Of a stretch of 64,000 nt of DNA, positions 44,126-55,562 are shown in pieces. Under the pieces are notes generated by a model. That model was given only the letters and a program-made list of their open reading frames with translations, did not search any database and was not told the DNA's origin. Numbering within the stretch: the first letter of the stretch is position 1; each line of letters opens with the position of its first letter. The DNA comes from Heliocybe sulcata (taxonomy: Eukaryota > Basidiomycota > Agaricomycetes > Gloeophyllales > Gloeophyllaceae). The stretch covers positions 1,548,732-1,612,731 of the forward strand of contig ML213506.1 in the NCBI GenBank assembly GCA_004369045.1, written 5' to 3'. A program made the translations under genes and the position numbers.

Positions 44126-46894
44126 TCAAGTTAGGGAGACGTGTGCGTGATGACTCCCCACAAAACAATCGGGTAGAAGACCGGGAGCCTTACGGACACC
44201 GCGCTCACTGCCAGTATCATGTTAATGTCGTTGAGAATGATGAAAGCAGTCCACTCACATCTCATCTGCCGTCCGCATTAGATCATAGTTGATCTCCTGG
44301 CTGACGACAGAGTCGTACTTGTAGTCAGGGTGGTTGCGCACAAAATTCCTGATCCATGTCGCAGCTGTCTGAAGAGAGCCTAATGCGAGATTAGTGACGG
44401 CATCCTTCGGGAAATTTCCCGGAGGCAAAACTCACTGTTACTTCTACCGCGTATCAGGTTCAGATAATCCTCGATCTTATTACGACTCTGCTCGTCAATG
44501 TCTAGTGTCTCTAGATAAGCGTACACAAGACCGAGGAGACCTGGGAAGTTGAGACCCTAGGGACAGTAAAAGACCATTAGCTTTCACGACTGGATATTAT
44601 TGATGCGAATAACGTGCCTTTCCATTCATAATCTCGTCTATCGTCATCTCCTCGTATTCTTCGTCTACTGGACCGAAAGAGGTCTGTGTATCGGACTGAG
44701 GCATTCTGGGGTAGCAGTTCTTGAGCTTTTTGTCTTTCACGTGCGCTTGTCTGTTTATTCCGTTGGTTCCGTTGGGTGCACCTTCTACTGGAGAAGTCGA
44801 GCCAGACGAAGTAGGACTCGAAGCAGAACCATTCATAGTCGCTGGGAACACGTTCCTGCGGAAGTAAAAGCGTTGCAAATGGACTGCGTCACGCTTCTGC
44901 GCCCTCTGCATATTCTCATCGACCTATCCGAGCAATGCGTGAGTTTAGCCACGCATGGCGAGCAATGACACCTACCTTCGAAATCGGCACGTAAAGATTA
45001 AGACTAAAGTGGAGGATAGCTCGCGTTAACAGCACGAAGAATACAGCAAAGGCAGCGTTCTCGAAGTCCGTCAACTGAACTTCCATGCTGCGGAATTCGA
45101 CCCTCCAGCCAATGGCGGAATCAACTGGTGGAGGCTTGAAGCGGACGGTCTGCCAATTGGTAGATTGGATATTCTGCGAAGCGCATGAAATCAGCGACAT
45201 TGCAGCGACAGGAAAAGCCAACGAACCTCAAAGTGATCGTTGCTTTCAGCATCATCTAGGTCGATCATTTCCGAGAAAATGACCAATGGATCCCGGATAA
45301 ACAGGTGTGAGATATGTTTGGCTAAGGCATCATCAATGCCTAGTGGGGCGTAAGGCGAACAGCGCTATTGTCAAATACGTATACAGCTCACCGTGATCAC
45401 GCAGGCGATGGAAGACCTTTTCATTAATTGGTGCAAGGATATCGTTGTACTCGGGCCGATTTATCCAGTCGTCTGAGATGTACAGACTGACGCTGTCATA
45501 GCGGGATTTCGGTATACGTCTCTCGTTCTCCCTCAGAGGCTTTGCAGATTTTGGTAAGGGTCTTTACCCAGCGCAAGGTGCTCACACACCTTCAGACCGC
45601 GTTCTTCGTCTGTGCGATCATCGACGGCACCTGCGATGACATTCCAACGACAGTCAACGTCAGCGATATAGCCTCGCCACAAGGGGCTGCTCGCAGTCAA
45701 AGCCAACTGAAGACTGGCTCAGCATCGGCGTAATTACAGATAATAGTAGGTGCTCACCATGATCGGAGCCAATGGTACCATGGCATCATACATGCGGCGA
45801 GCTTCCTTGACATTACAGCTCTGGAATGTTAGCTGCAAGCAACAACAGCCCATCCCAAAGCCCATGGCGTCCATGTAAATGTGGTCGAGTAGCGCAGCGC
45901 CACTTTTAGCCTCTAAATAAGATTATTAGGCACATTGCAGTTGCCGCAAAGATCAATAGCATACCGGGATCTTCTGAATACTTGTTGCGTTGCCAAGGAA
46001 TTGTCGGGTCTACAAAGGGACGCGGTGTATGCTCGTCAATAAATAAAGGCAAATTCATGGCGACTTTGGACCCCCGCCTTCGACGGATATTGGCGGTCAG
46101 CGTCCTGTGTTAACGGGTTGAGATTAAAAGAAACATGAGCAATTGGACCACCGACGGGAAACGTGCATGGGGATTTGTGATCTCTTCTGGTAGGAATAGA
46201 CTGTGACTGGAAACCGCATCGGTCGGGTCAAAGTGAGGCTCTGTGAACACGCCAGGTACACCAAGACGGGGAAATGATGTGAATGTCATGGGGATCTCGC
46301 GGGCCTTGAGATGTTTGCGCGCGAGGTTACGTCTGTGGCACTTAGGTCGTAAAAATGTCCGAGCTTCTGAAACAGATGCCCCACCTGTAACGCATGTTGT
46401 TTTCGACTGACAATACATCTTGAATCGACCCGGTGTATGGGGCCCCGGGTGTCGATTCAAGCATGTAACGTCCATACTCGGGATGGAAGGTAGGGACAGC
46501 GACTCTGGCGATGGTGTTCGTTTAATAATCACTGGCAAGGCGGAGGTGACCTACTCTTCGCCGACGTCGGAAGATATGCCATCGACGATAGAGCTCAACT
46601 TTAGCAAGATCTCTGTCTGCCGGAGAGATAATTTCGCATTCTTCTCGGTATCGTCGAATGACACAACCATATATTCAATCTTGGTGAAGGCGGAGAACCG
46701 CGATCATCAAATGAAATGCTCAAGATCATATTGAACTGTAATACCTCGTCACCCCATAACAATTCGTCTCCTTCCCGGTCCTTCATGCGATCCCAGATAT
46801 GGAGGAACTGCGTTATCCCATGCTCCCTGACGTGCTCCGCGTACTGTTTGGCGTCATCCCAAGCTAGAGGAGTCCCAAGAGACAGTAAACCCAT
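44126..46894 (-). CDS. GSH1: glutamate-cysteine ligase catalytic subunit
   Basis: First and rate-limiting enzyme of glutathione synthesis, joining Glu and Cys with ATP. The start [18 protein letters not shown] (ATG 46892-46894) continues [24 protein letters not shown] sequence (here [20 protein letters not shown]). The next exons read [98 protein letters not shown], and later [17 protein letters not shown] and [20 protein letters not shown] Ser/Gly/Asn-rich insert ([18 protein letters not shown]) precedes [12 protein letters not shown]. The C-terminal exons give [16 protein letters not shown] helices and [13 protein letters not shown], with the stop at 44126-44128. All family blocks are in order, spread over many small exons. 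Confidence 0.95.
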
Positions 46895-47422
46895 AATAAC
46901 TCCAGACCGTGAAGCAGGGTAGCGGGTTGTATACTGTCCTAAGACTATTTGAAGGTAGACGCTGACAAACCCCTCAGTCGGCCCAACTTACAAAGCAACT
47001 ACCGATTACCCGGGTTGAGCGATTATTACGAGACGGATAGGACCTAGAAGTAGCCCGGGGGAGGAACGGAAGGCCACAGAAGTCGGCGAGAAGATAGACG
47101 CAGACGGGCAGGTAAAGCGGTAGAGACTCTCCGCCTCCATGGTGTGCATACCTCAATAAGATGCTATGTTGGCGTGATCATTGCAGGCGCCACTGCCAGA
47201 TTCTCTCAGGTTGCACGAATCAGATCGTGATCAGGTCCGAAGTCCGATTGCCTTGACACCGCTGACATACGCAAGGACTATCTAACTGCGGGAACTACAA
47301 GAGTACGGTAACCTTGATGTATTCATACAAGTAGCGTGAATCGTCCAGGTGCATTGCTCGGCGTGGGATGCGCATGTACCACACCCGTATAGTCTCCTGG
47401 ATATCCAACTGGCGTTGGATAA
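46895..47422. other. intergenic region between GSH1 and ATG6
   Basis: About 530 bp between two minus-strand genes. It should contain the GSH1 promoter (near 46895-47150) and the ATG6 3' UTR. No stress-response element was identified with confidence. Confidence 0.45.
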
Positions 47423-49161
47423 CTAACTGTTATTGCCATTGGTTGTCCACTTCAGGAGGATCTTCAGAGCCAAAAGGATATGTCGCAGTGCCCGAGTCCA
47501 CGCCTCCTCCTGACTGAACTGGAGCTTTACGGAAGCTTCCCCTATCTTATCTTTCACAATCCTGATTTCCAGCGCTCGTTAATACGCAGGGTTGCCAATT
47601 GGAAAGGACTCACGGATGAGGGAACTCGACTTGTGGGTCTTGACTCTTGACATGGTCAATGAGCTGCTTTAAGCACTCCAGGAAAGCGACCATTGCAAAG
47701 TCAAACCGGCGATTGTGAAGTAACCGCCCGATATGAAGATCCCCAGACCCATACAAGCCATACACGGCCTTGTCGCCTGTCGTTCTCTCTATGCGGGAGA
47801 ATGAACCCATCGGCACTAAACGATAGCTGGATAAGGTCGGTAATAGTTCAGCCCAGAACATGCGACACGAAGTACGCTCCACCTACTTTTCAAACGTGAA
47901 CTCCAACTTCCTCGCAATCGTATGCATCAGAAGCAACGTCTGGCCCCAAGAAGCGTTGATCTCTGCCCATTCCACCTGGACAGAGTGTCAATCGGGCAGT
48001 CATTCTAAAGCAATGAAACCACGCACTGGTACTCCTGGAACACGACCCAGGCGCAGACCATTGATGGTGCCAAAGACGCCGTCATGGCCGATGCAAAATG
48101 CATCGTTGTACACGTTCGTTCGTTCGAGCTTCTCCAGGGTAGCTGCATCTGCCGCATAGGCAGCGCGCACAGCCGCCAGCTGCGAGGCTTGCTGGGCAGA
48201 ATTTATGACATGCCCGTTATACACGCGCCAAAATCTTTCGGGCACGGATCAGCGTCTGCATGTAGTAGGTGGATAGACATGGTACGTACTCCGCCTCTTC
48301 CTCTTCGAGAGCTTCCTCCTCGAATCCAAGCGCCTTCATCTCTTCTTCTAACTTCTGACGTTCCACTTCGGCTTCTTTCAGCTCCTCAATTGCGCGTCTC
48401 TCGTCATCCTTCAGTCTCTCAATGGTCCTCTCAGCGTCTTCCCTACTCAGTTCCTTCGCCTCCTTTTCCTTTTCTTTTCGCACTTCTTTCTCAAAGGCCA
48501 GATACCCATCCCTTTCCTTCTTAGTCTCTTCCAACTGTCGCTCGAGGGTTGACAGCAAGATATGTGTACATTCGGCGCACAATGGGTGATCTAACTCGGT
48601 GCGACTTGAGAGAAGATTAAATAGACGCAAGCTCGAGCGCAGATGATGTGACAAAGGAGATGGATTGGGCAGCTCGGGTTCCGGATACGAAGCTGTGGCG
48701 GCTCCTCTGGCAGGCGTATGTCGCGAAGCCGGTCCTGAGCTTTTGTTTCCATGAGATGGCGACTGAACAGACGAAGGTATCGTTCGAATGACACTGTCCT
48801 GGAGGAGAACGAAGGATTCGTTGGGCGCTTGAAAACCGCGCTGTGGCTGTTTCGCCTGAGCGCGCGCCGATAAAGGTGAAGAAGTCCTCGGAGGATTTGA
48901 CTGCTTCGCCCGCTGCCATGCCAGCTTAGATGAAGAGGACGAAGGAAGTTGGGCTAATTGATCCGCTTCTGACACCGGTCGAGCGCCAGTGGGTAGCGGA
49001 GCCGGCAAGGCTGCTGCTATCATGTCGAAGGCAGAGGGTGCCAAATCCACGAGGGAGGCATCGAGCTAGGCCCATCTGTGCAGTTGGAATGAGAGTAACG
49101 GTTCGATTGCAGATGAAAGTACCTGTAATGGATTCTTGCATTGCTGACAGATGAGTGCCAT
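47423..49161 (-). CDS. ATG6: Beclin 1 / Atg6 (Vps30)
   Basis: Subunit of the class III PI3-kinase complexes for autophagy and vacuolar sorting. Exon 1 starts [13 protein letters not shown] (ATG 49159-49161) and holds the N-terminal CxxC. After a short intron come [20 protein letters not shown] and a disordered part. FVLLQDSVI marks the BH3-like region, and [20 protein letters not shown] starts the coiled coil ([20 protein letters not shown]). A small intron (about 48239-48287) leads to the helical repeat [20 protein letters not shown]. The evolutionarily conserved domain follows: [47 protein letters not shown] and [20 protein letters not shown]. The end is [11 protein letters not shown] (stop 47423-47425). 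Complete. Confidence 0.95.
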
Positions 49162-50061
49162 GGTGGTTAGGTAGCGCGCGGAGGAAGCATATTTGCTCGC
49201 GTTTGTCCCCGAACATATCACAAGCCACAATTGGTAATTCCAAGTCTCGAGACTGCGTTCTGACTCTTGCTTTCCTCCTGCCACGGACTGGGGCTAGTGT
49301 ACTCAGAGACTGTTCGGAGCTAGTAGCTCGCGCGATTTGTATGCTGGCTGCATCTGCTTATTGGACTAGTCACGACTCAGGGAACACAGAAGGTCACTGG
49401 TGCAAGTCTCATGAATTGAACTTGTATATAATCACTATGCTCTGCACGGCAGTAATATCTAGCTCTCGCCTCGCCGAAAGCTAGCTCGGCATAATAGCGG
49501 GCGTCTTTAGTTCCCTGTCGCAACTGACTGCTATATCCGCTCCTGCTCAAGCCACGCTTCATAGACTGTTTCTCCTAATCTGAGCGCAACAGCTCCGTGC
49601 AGGTGATCCGTTGCTTAATTGCTCAAACTTCGAATTCGGGTTCAAAGATACCATGACGTAGAGCAACTCATAGATCAGACGATAGGCGTCGTATGTTACA
49701 CTGCGTCATGCATTCGGAGTCTGGCTGACGAACAATCACCCGCGGGTCAGCCTGCAAATGATACCGAGGTATTGATTTTTGCCATTCTCAATACGCACCT
49801 GTGTGCTACACGAGCCATCCTTTTCATTAATGAGATATGCATGTGAATATTAAAATGAATGGCTTCTCGCGCAGATGTCAACGTGTTGTCTACCCTGTCC
49901 AAGCGGGAGGTTTAAGAGATGGCTGTCTGCTTGTGAGGTGCGTCGCCTCGTCCAGGTCTGTCTATCTCGTAATCTCTCTCTTCAACTGCCTGAGTATACG
50001 TCAAGGTACGCCATTGCCGACAGCGCGGCTGTTACTTCAGTACTGAAAACGCGTCTCCCAG
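49162..50061. promoter_or_regulatory. divergent intergenic region ATG6 / caspase-fold gene
   Basis: 900 bp between divergent starts. Small frames are present but no domain or splice-consistent exon was found. No named regulatory site. Confidence 0.4.
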
Positions 50062-51990
50062 ATGGCATCCCGCGTATTTGCCCTCATTATTGGCATCGAC
50101 TCATATAAATCAGGCAACATCTGGGATTTGACGGCCGCTGTCGACGACGCGACCAGCATCAGAAACTGGCTCATGCGCGACCTTCATGTCCCTCGCCACC
50201 AAATCTCATTCCTTACTAATAATAAAGCGACGAAGCGGAACATCGAAGATCAGTTCGCCAACCATCTTCTCAGGAACTGCTCCATCGAGCATGGTGATGC
50301 CATTCTCATCTACTTCGCTGGGCTAGGATCGACGGTCACCGGTCCCTTGGACTGGTTCCGCGGGAAGCCCGGAGAAGTGCAGGTCCTCTGCACCTTCGAC
50401 CACGACACACGGGACGGGGACGGCCGGGTGGCAGGCATCTCGGCTGTCTCCCTGCAGGCCATGCTCCACGAGTTGTCCGAGATTAAGGGCAACAACATCA
50501 CTGTCGTGCTCGACTGCTGCTTCACTGGTCTGGAACGAACCAGCCATCTGCGCTTCACTCCCACAGTGAAGTGCACACCGCAGGATGTTCGCACTAACTT
50601 GTGGAAAGGTCTGCCGGCGCAGACCCGGGTGAGAGCACATAGGGATGGATTCTACGAGCGGCGGAGCAGCCACATTATGCTCGCTGCCTGTGGACCTAGG
50701 GAGAAGGCCTTGGAGGGGAAGGAGGGCGGCCGATTCACTCACTCGATCCTGGCGGTGAAGGACAAGGTGTCCCTTCACCGGACGACTTACAGTCAGCTGC
50801 TCGGCTATGTGAACGCGCTGAGCCGAGATCAATCGGCCATTTGTGTGGGCGGAGACAAAGACCGTATCGTCTTTGGTGGCATTCCTTTTGTCCCCGACTC
50901 ACACTTCGTGACGGTTGACTGGGATGACGACTCGAAGCTACGCATCGGAGCCGGGTCGGACCATGGGGTTGTGGAAGGAAGCGAGTTTAGTTTCCACGGA
51001 CACAATCGCCGTGGATCGTTGAATCCACCTCTTACTACTCTATCCGTTGTCGAGATCCACCCGACGTGGTCCGTCGCTCGCACTCGTGTACCCAGCAAAC
51101 GGCTGGATGACCAGGGATATGCGCAGGTATCCAAATGGAACAGTCGCCGGGCGCATCTCAAGAAGACTCTTTCTTCGGTCTTTAGACGAAGACAATCGAC
51201 CAAGGCAGAATCGACTACTTCTGACGATCCTCCTGTGAAGACTCTCCCAGAGGCTGATTTTGTAGAGGAGCCCGTCTGTCTCTACGCACCTGCGGATGTT
51301 GGACGGAAGGAACGCATCTTTGCCGACCGCGCTACGCTTGACGCCACGCAATCCACTCACTACAGGCACACACCGCGATCGCAGGAGCGTAGCGATTTTA
51401 TGGATAGTGCTGCTCGTCTCCACCTTCACCTTCACCGGGGAAACCCCAGCAAACTGTTCCGCAATCTAGTGAAGATGGAGCTCTACCGTCTAGACCGGCA
51501 GACGCTACAGCGGGTAGGAGGGAACCTGCTGGTCCGGGGAAAGGCGCAGCTTCTACACGAGGCTGGCTGCCTGTACCAAGTCATCGTTCGCAATGACTCT
51601 GAGTTGGATCTTTGGCCGTATCTCGCATGCATGCCCGCAGATGGTCACGACATCAGGATGCTATCCGTCCCGGATCCTCATAACCCTGTACCCCCGCTGC
51701 GCCGCCACTCGCACCTAGTCATTGGTTCGTCTGGTATTGGCTCCGAAGCACTGTCGTTCACGCTCCCGAACGACCAGGGCTGGGACACGAGCTTGCTCCG
51801 ACTCTTCGTCTCTTCCAAATCCGTTCCTGATTCACTCTTGGAACAAAGCGCGGCGTTGGCAATAGCCGAACGCTCACGGCCTAGCGACGAGAAGGAGATA
51901 GTGACGTTCATTGAGAAAGTAGCTGGGCAGGAGGTTTGGGATACTGTCGAAGTGGTGCTCGCGTACAATGGAAACAATGCCAGGCTTTGA
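50062..51990 (+). CDS. caspase-fold (peptidase C14 type) protein, probably inactive
   Basis: An intronless gene of 642 codons. The N-terminal half is a metacaspase/caspase fold: MASRVFALIIGIDSYKSGNI, LTAAVDDATSIRNWLM, then the strand DAILIYFAGLGS, where the catalytic His of the usual YFAGHGS is Leu (residue 88, codon 50323-50325). The Cys site reads VVLDCCFTG (Cys 153 retained, but the following His of the common DCCHSG is Phe). A later strand SSHIMLAACGPREKALEG and GRFTHSIL complete the fold. The C-terminal half (from about residue 300) has no recognised domain and includes a basic linker (RRAHLKKTLSSVFRRRQS). The open frame is long and clean, so the His loss looks fixed rather than decay. 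A non-proteolytic role, as in other pseudo-caspases, is inference. Confidence 0.82.
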   Translation: MASRVFALIIGIDSYKSGNIWDLTAAVDDATSIRNWLMRDLHVPRHQISFLTNNKATKRNIEDQFANHLLRNCSIEHGDAILIYFAGLGSTVTGPLDWFRGKPGEVQVLCTFDHDTRDGDGRVAGISAVSLQAMLHELSEIKGNNITVVLDCCFTGLERTSHLRFTPTVKCTPQDVRTNLWKGLPAQTRVRAHRDGFYERRSSHIMLAACGPREKALEGKEGGRFTHSILAVKDKVSLHRTTYSQLLGYVNALSRDQSAICVGGDKDRIVFGGIPFVPDSHFVTVDWDDDSKLRIGAGSDHGVVEGSEFSFHGHNRRGSLNPPLTTLSVVEIHPTWSVARTRVPSKRLDDQGYAQVSKWNSRRAHLKKTLSSVFRRRQSTKAESTTSDDPPVKTLPEADFVEEPVCLYAPADVGRKERIFADRATLDATQSTHYRHTPRSQERSDFMDSAARLHLHLHRGNPSKLFRNLVKMELYRLDRQTLQRVGGNLLVRGKAQLLHEAGCLYQVIVRNDSELDLWPYLACMPADGHDIRMLSVPDPHNPVPPLRRHSHLVIGSSGIGSEALSFTLPNDQGWDTSLLRLFVSSKSVPDSLLEQSAALAIAERSRPSDEKEIVTFIEKVAGQEVWDTVEVVLAYNGNNARL

Positions 51991-52650
51991 CTTCCTACTA
52001 TTCATCCGGACCATATGTTATCTGTTTTCAATTGGTTTGAAGTTATGTGGCAGTGGTATATTTGCTAACGTTATGGGGGTTCGCATCGGATCTGTATTAT
52101 GTTGCATTGAAGGAAACGTTATATATAAATATAATATTTATCCCAGATATGATTCCCCCCTGATGCAAATCCCGATGCGGCCTTTTGATTCAGATGAGTT
52201 GTGTGTTGGAGTTTTCTGGTTACGCATCGGACGCAGTCTAGTCAGCATGATTCAACCAGCACCACTGCAATAATCCGGTTTTCATTACGAATCTCGTTTA
52301 GTATTTCTGCGAATTTCTTATCTGTGCAGTCAATATTTGTCGCTGAGTGTGTGCAATGACCGTCCGCGTTTTATTAGTGCTGGTGGCTGAGATCTGCCAG
52401 CGGGATCTGGCGTTCAGTACAGGAACCGGACTGCTTCCCGATCAATTCCCACAGGTACGTTGAGTTCCTGTGGCACCGGCAGCGAGTTCTGTGGCAACTC
52501 TTTCAACGGCCTCGGGCGGCCTATACCTACTGCCAGCTTACTTGAATCACATCTTTGTCTGTGTCGTACTCTTACTTCATGACTGTCTGTGTCTGATCAT
52601 TCGACTCTCTATCCCCTCTGAGGCGACGTATGCAGACCCCAACAACTAGC
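51991..52650. other. intergenic, no gene seen
   Basis: About 660 bp between two + strand genes. An AT-rich run (TATATATAAATATAATATTTAT, about 52120-52141) follows the caspase-fold gene and probably lies in its 3' region. The rest would hold the polymerase promoter. Confidence 0.45.
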
Positions 52651-55352
52651 ATGTCAGTTCCCCAGGCGTCGCAGGATACTGCAAGTCTCGTAAAACGTCT
52701 GGCAGGCCCTTCGGTGACTAAAGCTGGGTAGGAGACTGCTGGACTTGGATGATTTCTCTTTGGTGACGTGGCGGGACGCACTAGACTTGCAAAGGATCAA
52801 ACCGAAATCAACCGTATCATCGCTGAAGCTTCGAAAGGTTCCAAGTTCTACGACGTGAGTCCACTCTGTGATGTGCTCGCAGCAGGCTGTAAGTGTGATG
52901 CTATCACGCGTAGAATGAGAAGAGGAAGGACAAAGACTTAACTGAACGAATTGGTGTGATTCTGAAGCACCGTGATGATCTTCTACGAAACGCGGATAAA
53001 TGTGCGTGATGTCTACTGACTGATTGTCAGATGTAGTAATTTTAGGGTGTCAAGCCAAGATTGAGAGAACAGTCGATCACATGGTATGTCCTTCGTACCA
53101 TGGATGGGTCACGCCTCATACAATCGTGCCCCGCCAGCTTACCGAGCTGGAAGCCCGTCGTGACTTGAGCCAGATCATCGTTCATGTCGATATGGACGCT
53201 TTCTATGCGAATGTCGAAATGCTGGATAATCCCGATCTCAAGGGGAAAGCCTTCGGTGTAGGTCGTCCATACCAGGCTCCACGAGCGCGTTTGTGACTGT
53301 CTGAGAAGGTAGGCCATCTGCACGGTGTTCTGACCACGGCATCATATGAAGCGCGAAAGTTCGGAGTGCGCTCTGGGATGCCAGGTCGGTCTTTTTGGCG
53401 TTTCAGTACTTGCAGGGCTCATCGATATCTGGAAGCCAGGCTTCATAGCAAAGAAGTTATGCCCAGATCTAATCTTCGTCGACATCCATTTCAAACGATA
53501 CTCCGAGATGTCTGCTGTTATTATGGATATTTTCAAGCAGTATGACCCGAATATGTATCCGGCGGGCTGTGATGAAGGATACCTCAAGTAAGTCGCGCTA
53601 CCTCACGCGTTCCGGGAGTATGGCGCCAACCTGTGGCCGACCCAGTATCACTGAGTACTGCAGGGCGCATTCTCTCAGTGCAGACATCTGCGTGCAGGAG
53701 ATGAGGGCACGTGTCCATAGAGAGACGGACCTGACTGTCAGCGCTGGGATCGCGCCTAACAAGGTATTCGCCCTTGATCCCCTTGATTATGTTTTGGGAG
53801 CATTAAGTTTACGATTCCTCTTGTTAGATGCTAGCCAAGGTCAGTGTTCCGACATTGCATCAATAGCACATCCTCATAAACCGATGCACAAAACACGTAG
53901 ATATGTTCTGATAAGGTCCGGCTGGTGCATATAACATGAGATGCTACACGATCTGAAGTTTCTATAGAACAAGCCGAATGGCCAATTCCATCTCCCCTTC
54001 GAACGAGATGCTATCCTCTCTTTCATGCACGATCTCTCTATACGCAAGATTCCAGGTATAGGTCGGGTTAATGAAAGATTGCTTGAGTCTATCGGGATCA
54101 AGGTAAGTTTTGATTTAAGTTACAATGTTCCATGAAATTGATGACGTGGCATGACAGACTTGCGGGGACATATATACGTACCGTGCCACGGTATACCTAA
54201 TGGACAAGTACTTCGGACTTCAGTTTCTCCTGCGAACTCACCTGGGGATTGCGTCAAATAATGTGGAGCCTGTGCTGCGAGAGGAGAGGAAGAGTATTGG
54301 CGCTGAGCGGTAGGTTGCTCTCATACTATGAGATGGATTTGCGAAGGTCTGAACAAGGTGATATAGGACGTTCAGTCCCCTAGGAGACAAGGAGCAGATC
54401 CTCAAGAAGCTCGAGGAAGTCGCAGTTGAGCTGGAGAATGACATGCAGAAGACCGGATGGGCAGGTCGGACGTTAACCTTGAAGTATAAGCTCGATACGT
54501 ATCAAGGTCAGTTTCCTTATGCAACCCACGTGTCCCTCACTCACACTCGAGACTCGCAGTGTTCACGCGAGCGAAGTCTTTCGACCGCTGGATCAGCAAG
54601 AAGGGCGATCTGTTCATGGTATGCCGCAGACATCGGCCGGTACTTACTTCTGGTCTGAATGATGTGTATTTCAGAACGGCAAGGAGCTGTTAATGCATGA
54701 ATGGCCCGTGAAGCTAAGGTTGATAGGACTGAGGATGACGAAGCTGAAAGATCTAAGGGCGGCTGAGGACAAGGGAATCAAACGCGTAAGTTTGCCGAAT
54801 AACTCTTTCTGAGGTGCTTAGAGGCCGATGGCACGATAGTTCTTCTCGGCAGCAGGCCCTTCCTCACCTGCAAAACGTCAGAAGATGGGCCATCGAGAAT
54901 CAATGGAACCCGAAGAGGTCTTGGACGTCTCTGATGAGTATCAGGAGGATTGTGAGAGTATGCCGGGGTATGAAGAGCATGAGTTCGAGGAGGCGGGGTT
55001 GGCGATCGAGATTCCAGATGATCCCATTACAGAACCTGGTGATACCGGCTCATCCAGGCCACCTCAATCCAGACCTTCAAAGCCTATCTCGTCAGCTGCG
55101 AAGCCCATGTCGAAGAAGCCGACTAGCACAGCTCAGAAACCCCGAAGCATGGCCACTCAGGAGAAAGACGAAGGCGGGGATGAGGGAGAAGGCGGTCGGA
55201 GTTGTGTATGCCCGATATGCGGCAAGTCGATGGAGACGGACAATTCGGGGCTGAATGCGCATATCGACTTCTGCTTGAGTCGGAGTGCAATTTTGGAGGC
55301 GCAAGTTGAGTCGCTGAATCGGCAGAAGGAGAGGAAGGGGAAGAAGCGGTAG
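52651..55352 (+). CDS. DNA polymerase kappa (Y-family, DinB homologue)
   Basis: A translesion polymerase. Early exons give MSVPQASQDTASLVKRLAGP, LAKDQTEINRIIAEASKGS and ERIGVILKHRDDLL. The catalytic part starts LSQIIVHVDMDAFYANVEM (first metal Asp), then HGVLTTASYEARKFGVRSGM, FIAKKLCPDLIFVDIHF, CDEGYLN|ITEYC (Asp-Glu metal site), and VSAGIAPNK. Two tiny exons follow: MLAK (53828-53839, 12 nt) and ICSDK (53901-53915, 15 nt). They lead to NKPNGQFHLPFER (53968 on), IRKIPGIGRVNERLL and the little-finger part TLTLKYKLDTYQ...VFTRAKSFDRWI. The tail is disordered, with a UBZ4/Rad18-type zinc finger (CVCPICGKSMETDNSGLNAH, then IDFC) and a basic end. Stop at 55350-55352. An in-frame ATG at 52630 could add 7 residues. 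Confidence 0.93.
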
Positions 55353-55562
55353 GAGCGCTATGGTGTACTTGGTAATTGTGGGTTACATCGGGCTCTTGTC
55401 TCCGAGGGTGTAGTGATCTTATGTATCTATACGAATATGTAGCTTATCCAACGGAATCATTTATTCATTGCAACTACACATCAACGTGAGACAACGCCTC
55501 TCCTCTACGTTGGCAATGCGATCTCGACCAAAGCTTGGTTCAATCCTTGACTCCACAACTCT

